In this document: positions 6,050 through 10,165 of the stretch, piece by piece
Numbering within the stretch: position 1 is the stretch's first letter
Layout: each line of letters begins with the position of its first letter
NCBI GenBank assembly: GCA_041627475.1
Contig: JBFKQZ010000105.1
Span: 1-10,165, forward strand
Reading direction: 5' to 3'
DNA from: JBFGFG01 sp041627475
Lineage (GTDB): Bacteria; Actinomycetota; Nitriliruptoria; Nitriliruptorales; Nitriliruptoraceae
Length of the DNA: 10,165 bases
Notes under the pieces: model-generated
What the model saw: the letters and a program-made list of their open reading frames with translations, nothing else
Databases searched by the model: none
What the model was told of the DNA's origin: nothing
Position numbers and translations under genes: made by a program

Positions 6050-7348
6050 TCAACCGAGCGCGGCCACTGCACGCTCCGCCAGCAGCTTCGTGAGCTCCCC
6101 GTGACTGGGGAACTGCTGCTGCACGTGCGCCACGTCGTGCACCGACAGACCCAGCGCGACCATGAGCGTCCAGGCGCTGGCGAGCTCGTCCACCGTCGCG
6201 CCCGCACCGCCGACGCCGAGCACGGTGCCGTCGGCGGCTGCCTGCAACGCGAGCACGCCCGGTCCGGTCCGGTCGGTGAGCGGCCGCGCGCCGTCGTCGT
6301 AGGACGCGGTCACCCGGACGGCGCCCTCGACAGGGTCCAGGGTCCCAACGACCACCACGGGCGGCGTCGTGAAGATGCCGCGCGGCGTGTGGTCCAGGTC
6401 CGCTTCTCGTGCACCACCGGTGAGATTGGTGGCCACGACGGCGCCGACGTGGTTCGCGGTGTGGGTGAAGGCGGGCATGCCCGTCACGTCGCCGACGGCC
6501 CACACCCGGTCGGCCCCGGCGACGCGGCCGTCCCGGCCGACGGTGAACGACCCCGGGTCGAGGCCGAGCGTCTCCAGCCCGATGCCGTCCACCCGCGGCT
6601 GCTTGCCCGTGGCCAGCAGCAGCCGCGACGCCGCGACGCGGGTGCCGTCCGCGAGCGTCCCCGCGACCCCGTCGCCGTCGGGCCGGACCGCTGCGAGGGT
6701 CGCGCCGAGGTGGCAGGTCACACCGCGCTCGCGCAGGTTGGCGAGGACGATGTCGTCCGCCTCGGGCAAGCCGTCGACGAGCACGTCGCCGCGGTCGACC
6801 AGCGTCACCTCGGTCCCGAACGCGGCGAGCGCCGTGGCGGCCTCGAGGCCGACGGCGCCGCCGCCGAGCACGAGGACCGACGGTGGTAGGACGTCGGCGA
6901 CCCAGAGGTCGTCGCTGTCCCACCAGTCGACACCGTCGAGTCCGTCCACCGGGGGTTCGACCACGCCCGCCCCGGTCGCGACGACCAGGTCGTCCCAGCC
7001 GACCGGGGTCGTGCCGCCGCCGTCGTCGTGCACCACGAGACGCCCATGGCCGGTGATCTCCCCCCGGCCGCGGAGCACCGCGATCCCACGCCGCTCGAGG
7101 TCCTCGACGTGCCCGCTGTCGTCACGGTGCTCCGCCACCTCGTCACGATGGGCGCGGGCGCGGTCCCAGCCCCAGCCCTCGGCGGCGGCGTGGAGGACGG
7201 CCTTGCTGGGCATGCATGCGGTGAAGGGACACTCGCCCCCGACGAGCCAGCGCTCGACCACCGCGACCGTCCGGCCCTCCCCGGCCACCTGGCGCGCGAC
7301 GGCCTCACCACCGCTGCCACCACCGAGCACCACCACGTCGACGTCCAC
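6050..7348 (-). CDS. FAD-dependent pyridine nucleotide-disulfide oxidoreductase lacking the catalytic His
   Basis: A 432-residue class I flavoprotein of the dihydrolipoamide dehydrogenase/mercuric reductase fold. Visible are the FAD-binding VVLGGGSGGEAVA (6-18), the redox disulfide in GGECPFTACMPSK (Cys40 and Cys45, CX4C), the NAD(P)-binding VLVLGGGAVGLEAATAL in the middle, the second FAD motif RVWAVGDVTG, and the C-terminal dimerisation domain. Where lipoamide dehydrogenases have HPTxxE, this protein has FPSHGE (413-418): Glu418 remains but the proton-relay His is Phe413. It is therefore probably not a normal lipoamide dehydrogenase; the substrate is unknown. The start is GTG 7348, five bases after AAGGAG (7354-7359). 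It is divergent from the small membrane protein gene and upstream of the MFS gene on the same strand. It is about 30 residues shorter than typical lipoamide dehydrogenases. Confidence 0.88.
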   Translation of the reverse strand: MDVDVVVLGGGSGGEAVARQVAGEGRTVAVVERWLVGGECPFTACMPSKAVLHAAAEGWGWDRARAHRDEVAEHRDDSGHVEDLERRGIAVLRGRGEITGHGRLVVHDDGGGTTPVGWDDLVVATGAGVVEPPVDGLDGVDWWDSDDLWVADVLPPSVLVLGGGAVGLEAATALAAFGTEVTLVDRGDVLVDGLPEADDIVLANLRERGVTCHLGATLAAVRPDGDGVAGTLADGTRVAASRLLLATGKQPRVDGIGLETLGLDPGSFTVGRDGRVAGADRVWAVGDVTGMPAFTHTANHVGAVVATNLTGGAREADLDHTPRGIFTTPPVVVVGTLDPVEGAVRVTASYDDGARPLTDRTGPGVLALQAAADGTVLGVGGAGATVDELASAWTLMVALGLSVHDVAHVQQQFPSHGELTKLLAERAVAALG

Positions 7349-7353
7349 ACGCT

Positions 7354-7359
7354 CTCCTT
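7354..7359 (-). promoter_or_regulatory. Ribosome binding site of the disulfide oxidoreductase gene
   Basis: AAGGAG on the minus strand, five bases from GTG 7348, fixes this start immediately before the FAD-binding beta strand (residues DVDVVVLGGG). Confidence 0.7.
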
Positions 7360-7459
7360 CGTCCGGCCTGAGCCAAGCATGACCGACGTCCCACCTGGTC
7401 CGGCGTCCGATCCTTCCCGAACGTCCACACCCGCACCGGCCACCCGCGACGAACACACG

Positions 7460-7936
7460 ATGACCCCGATCAGGACCCCTCCCATCACCGTCACCCGTCA
7501 CTCCGCAGCCGCTGCCCTGCTCACCACCGGTGTCCTCCACGTCGTGCTGTACTTCACCGACTACATGGACGTCGCCATCACCGGCCCCGCGTTCCTCGCA
7601 CAGGGGATCGCGTCCGTGGTGCTGGCCGGCCTGCTCTACACGTCTGACCGCGACGTCCTCGCGCCGCTGGCGAGCGTCGCGCTCATGACCGCCTCGGTGG
7701 TCGCGCTGGCGGCGGCCTACCTCGGCGTGTTCATCAACACGGCCGAGCGCGTGATCCGGCCCGAGACCGGCCTCTCGTTCGGTGCCGGGATCGTCGCGCT
7801 GCTCGCCAGCGCGCTGCTGGTCAAGCAGCGTGCCGAGCTCCGTCAGGGCACTGACCTGCCGACGCCCGGCATCGACGAGTCGGACGCCCGCCGCACCGCG
7901 CACGAGGCGATGCACGACGACCTCCAGTCCGTCTGA
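7460..7936 (+). CDS. Small four-helix integral membrane protein, unknown function
   Basis: I do not recognise a named family. The 158-residue product has four predicted membrane segments (about 16-40, 42-60, 66-92 and 107-122). A conserved-looking HVVLYFTDYMDVAI sits at the end of the first, and a charged cytoplasmic-type tail (123-158) ends in acidic and His residues. Helix-boundary charges (KQRAELR after the last helix) suggest an even number of spans with both ends inside. The start is uncertain: ATG 7460 leaves a 111-base divergent gap for promoters, while the in-frame ATG 7379 would add 27 Pro/Thr-rich residues and leave only 30 bases to the divergent oxidoreductase. Neither has a clear Shine-Dalgarno, so leaderless translation is possible. 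Coding is supported by the coherent hydrophobic pattern and strong third-position GC. Confidence 0.7.
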   Translation: MTPIRTPPITVTRHSAAAALLTTGVLHVVLYFTDYMDVAITGPAFLAQGIASVVLAGLLYTSDRDVLAPLASVALMTASVVALAAAYLGVFINTAERVIRPETGLSFGAGIVALLASALLVKQRAELRQGTDLPTPGIDESDARRTAHEAMHDDLQSV

Positions 7937-8070
7937 CGCACGGGTGAGCCCCCTGCCGTCCGTGGCACGTGCTGGACGTGGCCGCAACGGACGGAAGGTG
8001 TGTGCGCGACCACGACACAGCACAGGACAGTGCACGTGACCGGATCGGCCGTGCGCGCAGGCGAGCCCTC

Positions 8071-9513
8071 GTGGCGGCCACGCGCGGTCGTGTCGTCGGG
8101 CACGGCCTGCGACTGCGGCGTGGTCGACGCCCTGCCCCCGCCACACGGCGGCGGATCCTCGCGGCGGCGACGTCGACCGGTCTCACGGCGCCCCTGTTCG
8201 TCCTCGACGGCCTGCCGACCTCGCTGGCGGACCCTGCAGGCCCGGACTGGGACGTCCTCGGTCAGGCGTCCGTCGTCGCTGCCTCGGTCACCGGCGTGGC
8301 CGTCGCGCCGGACCTCCCCGCGGAGCGTCCGTTGCCGACCGCGGTGACTGCGATCGGGGCGGCCGACACCGACCTGCTCCACCGGGCGACGCCGTGGGTC
8401 CGTGCTGCGGGCGTCCCGGGCGTCGGCATCGCCGACGAGGAGGACCTCCGACGGGCCGAGGACGAGCTGGGTCTCGGCCTGGGTGCGGCCCGGGTCACGG
8501 AGGCCCGGGTCGAGCGGCTGCGGCGTGCCCAGCTGCACCCGGTCGAGGACACCGTCCGGGCACTCGGGCTGCTCACGGGACGGCGGACCGTGACGGCCGA
8601 CGACGTCCTGGCTGCCGCAGACGCCCTGGAGGTCCCCGCGCCGTCCGGTTGCACCCCCGAGCTCGTCGCAGCGGTCGCTGCTGCCGGCGACGAGGTGGTC
8701 ACCGACCACCTCGACCGCGTCGTCGGTCCGTACGCCCGCGCCGTCGGGCTGGACCTCGGACGTCCGCTGCGACCGTCCGACACCGCGGCGGTCGCCGCCG
8801 AGCTCGGCCTCGAGCTCCCCGCCGTCCCCTCGCCGGACGACGCGAGTCGGCTCCACCACGCCTGGCTGCAGACCCTCACGCCGCACTTCGCGCGGTTCGG
8901 CCTGGACGCCGGTGGTGCCGTGGACCCGGCAGACACCGTGGCCCTCGCCCGCGCCCTCGGCGCCGACGTCGACAGCGGCGTCGGCCCGGCAGAGCTCGAC
9001 GCGCTCCTGACGGCCTTCGACGCACAGGCCGCGCAGCTCACGCCCTACGGGGCGCTCGGCGGCACGACGCTGCACCTGCCCAGCACCCACGTCGTGCGGG
9101 CCGGGTGGCACCAGTCGAGCAACCCCGCGGCGCTCGTGCCCGAGGACCTCGGTGCCGACCGCGCCTTCGTCCTGCCGTCGCGAGGTCGCGGCAGCCACCA
9201 GCGGTCGGCGATCGACGTCGCCGTCCAGCCGGGGACGTCCGTGCTGGCACCGGTGAGCGGCACCGTGGTCGAGGCCACCAGCTACATGCTCTACGGCACG
9301 TATCCGGACGCCCGGATCCGCATCCGGCCCGACGACGCACCGTCCACGATCGTGACCGTCCTGCACGTCACCGGACCGCAGGTCCGGGTCGGTGACCACG
9401 TCACGGTCGGGCAGCCGATCGCCGCCCAGGCCACGAAGTTCCCGTTCCGGTCGCAGATCGACGACGTCGTCGGCCCCCTCCCCCACGTCCACATCGAGGC
9501 GAAGTCCGGCTGA
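8071..9513 (+). CDS. Exported protein with three degenerate repeats and a C-terminal M23/LytM-like domain
   Basis: About 480 residues. The N-terminus has TRRRIL followed by a hydrophobic stretch and SLA-DPAG, which looks like a twin-arginine or Sec signal peptide. The middle (about 90-340) is helical with three related repeats beginning near residues 166, 226 and 277 (pattern GLxxGxxVxxxDxxAxAxALG). The C-terminus (about 370-480) resembles M23 peptidases: SAIDVAVQPGTSVLAPVSGTVV, VLHV (His432) and HVHIE (His472, His474). The first zinc ligand should be His four residues before Asp382, but Arg378 is there and the nearest His is 376. It may bind or modulate cell wall instead of cutting it. The start is uncertain: GTG 8071 has AGGCGAG five bases upstream; GTG 8002 and 7969 are in frame. 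The stop is five bases from the end of the convergent GNAT gene. Confidence 0.8.
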   Translation: MAATRGRVVGHGLRLRRGRRPAPATRRRILAAATSTGLTAPLFVLDGLPTSLADPAGPDWDVLGQASVVAASVTGVAVAPDLPAERPLPTAVTAIGAADTDLLHRATPWVRAAGVPGVGIADEEDLRRAEDELGLGLGAARVTEARVERLRRAQLHPVEDTVRALGLLTGRRTVTADDVLAAADALEVPAPSGCTPELVAAVAAAGDEVVTDHLDRVVGPYARAVGLDLGRPLRPSDTAAVAAELGLELPAVPSPDDASRLHHAWLQTLTPHFARFGLDAGGAVDPADTVALARALGADVDSGVGPAELDALLTAFDAQAAQLTPYGALGGTTLHLPSTHVVRAGWHQSSNPAALVPEDLGADRAFVLPSRGRGSHQRSAIDVAVQPGTSVLAPVSGTVVEATSYMLYGTYPDARIRIRPDDAPSTIVTVLHVTGPQVRVGDHVTVGQPIAAQATKFPFRSQIDDVVGPLPHVHIEAKSG

Positions 9514-9518
9514 CGCGG

Positions 9519-9983
9519 TCAGAGCGTCTTCTCGCCCCACCAGTCGGGATACGGGTTGTCGTTGAACGGGGTCGTGGCCCGGTAGCCGTGGCGTTCGTAC
9601 AGCGGCACCGCGCCGAGCAGCCGCCGCGTGTCGAGGACGGCGCTGGTCGCCCCGAGCTCGCGGGCACGTTCCTCGAGCCGCGCGAGCAGCTGCGCGCCGA
9701 TGCCGCGTCCGCGGTGGGACGGCGCGACCCACATGCGCTTGATCTCGACCGTGGCGCCGTCCTCCAGCAGCTTCACGCACCCGACCCCGACGACGTCGCC
9801 GCCGTCGCGCACCAGCAGCAGGTCGCCCCTGGGCGGTGTGAGCTCGTGGACGTCGGCACTGGTGGTGAGCTCCGCGTCGAAGCCCTCGGGGAAGCGCTCG
9901 TCGAGCTCGTCGTAGTACGCCTGCAGACATGCGATCGCCTCGGGCCCGTCCGCGGGCGCCGAGGCGATCGTCAGGTCAGCCAC
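9519..9983 (-). CDS. GNAT-family N-acetyltransferase
   Basis: A 154-residue acetyl-CoA-dependent acyltransferase of the GNAT superfamily, the typical single-domain length. Motif A is clear: IKRMWVAPSHRGRGIGAQLL (81-100), with the pyrophosphate-binding RGRGIG at 91-96. AVPLYERHGYR (125-135) is the usual motif B, including the Tyr that often acts as general acid. The acceptor (small amine, amino acid or protein terminus) cannot be told from the sequence. The start is GTG 9983, seven bases after the thiolase stop. A GAGGG lies 11 bases upstream inside the thiolase end, so the two are probably co-transcribed and perhaps translationally coupled. Confidence 0.92.
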   Translation of the reverse strand: MADLTIASAPADGPEAIACLQAYYDELDERFPEGFDAELTTSADVHELTPPRGDLLLVRDGGDVVGVGCVKLLEDGATVEIKRMWVAPSHRGRGIGAQLLARLEERARELGATSAVLDTRRLLGAVPLYERHGYRATTPFNDNPYPDWWGEKTL

Positions 9984-9990
9984 GTGTCGG

Positions 9991-10165
9991 TCAGCCCTCG
10001 ACGTCGATGATCAGGGCGTCGCCCTGGCCACCACCGCCGCAGAGCGCAGCGGCACCGCGACCGCCGCCACGGCGGCGCAGCTCGTTGACCAGCGTGACGG
10101 TGATGCGTGCACCCGTGCAGCCGATCGGGTGGCCGAGCGCGACCGCACCGCCGTTGACGTTGACC
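9991..10165 (-). CDS. Thiolase (acetyl-CoA acetyltransferase family), C-terminal end only
   Basis: Only the last 57 residues are present; the gene begins beyond the right edge. They carry the thiolase C-terminal active-site signature NVNGGAVALGHPIGCTGAR, whose His is the catalytic base, and ALCGGGGQGDALI, whose Cys is the second active-site cysteine. The protein ends in IIDVEG. Thiolases join two acetyl-CoA units or cleave 3-ketoacyl-CoA; the fragment does not distinguish the biosynthetic from the degradative type. It is followed after seven bases by the GNAT gene on the same strand. With the acyl-CoA mutase and MeaB at the other end of the window, it points to acyl-CoA metabolism in this region. 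Confidence 0.93.
   Translation of the reverse strand, partial: VNVNGGAVALGHPIGCTGARITVTLVNELRRRGGGRGAAALCGGGGQGDALIIDVEG

Noticed and set aside
4609..6093. 494-codon plus-strand open frame opposite the MFS gene
   Set aside because: Translation is rich in Arg, Asp, His, Glu and Gln, the typical mirror of an antisense hydrophobic protein; the minus strand encodes a coherent MFS transporter with a strong ribosome binding site.
9510..9522. CTGAC-GCG-GTCAG hairpin at the convergent stops of the M23-like and GNAT genes
   Set aside because: A 5-base stem formed largely by the two facing TGA stops, with no T-run; not convincing as a terminator.
7843..9930. 695-codon minus-strand open frame covering the M23-like and GNAT genes
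   Set aside because: Antisense to the M23-like gene and out of frame with GNAT; Arg/Gly/Asp-rich and without domain motifs.

Overview
The window is very GC-rich (above 70% by eye), with strong G/C third-position bias, frequent GTG/TTG starts and almost no intergenic DNA. This fits a high-GC actinobacterium; the sequence alone does not name the genus. No rRNA, tRNA, insertion sequence, CRISPR array or phage gene is visible.

Layout. (1) Minus strand, 1-792: N-terminal half of a single-domain B12-dependent acyl-CoA mutase with the active-site pair of isobutyryl-CoA mutase, running off the left edge. (2) Plus strand, 953-3654: two neighbouring paralogues, each with a degenerate sigma-70/ECF-like cytoplasmic half, one transmembrane helix and an exported tail. 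The first tail is a Pro/Thr stalk with two cysteine-paired beta domains; the second is acidic and Pro-rich. (3) Minus strand, 7348 down to 3656: flavin disulfide reductase, MFS exporter and the MeaB G-protein chaperone of B12 mutases, possibly one transcription unit. (4) Plus strand, 7460-9513: a small four-helix membrane protein and an exported protein with three degenerate repeats and a C-terminal M23/LytM-like domain lacking its first metal ligand. (5) Minus strand, 10165 down to 9519: C-terminal end of a thiolase followed 7 bases later by a GNAT acetyltransferase.

The mutase, MeaB and thiolase point to acyl-CoA metabolism (branched-chain, propionate or fatty acids), with MeaB likely servicing the mutase although the sigma-like pair on the opposite strand lies between them. 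The sigma-like pair is the best candidate for something little described. It looks like a membrane-tethered regulator family that could pass an envelope signal to a DNA- or RNA-polymerase-binding domain. One candidate promoter with an inverted repeat at its predicted start site precedes the second paralogue. The degenerate M23 protein and the disulfide reductase without its catalytic histidine are two further proteins whose family fold is clear but whose expected chemistry is not.
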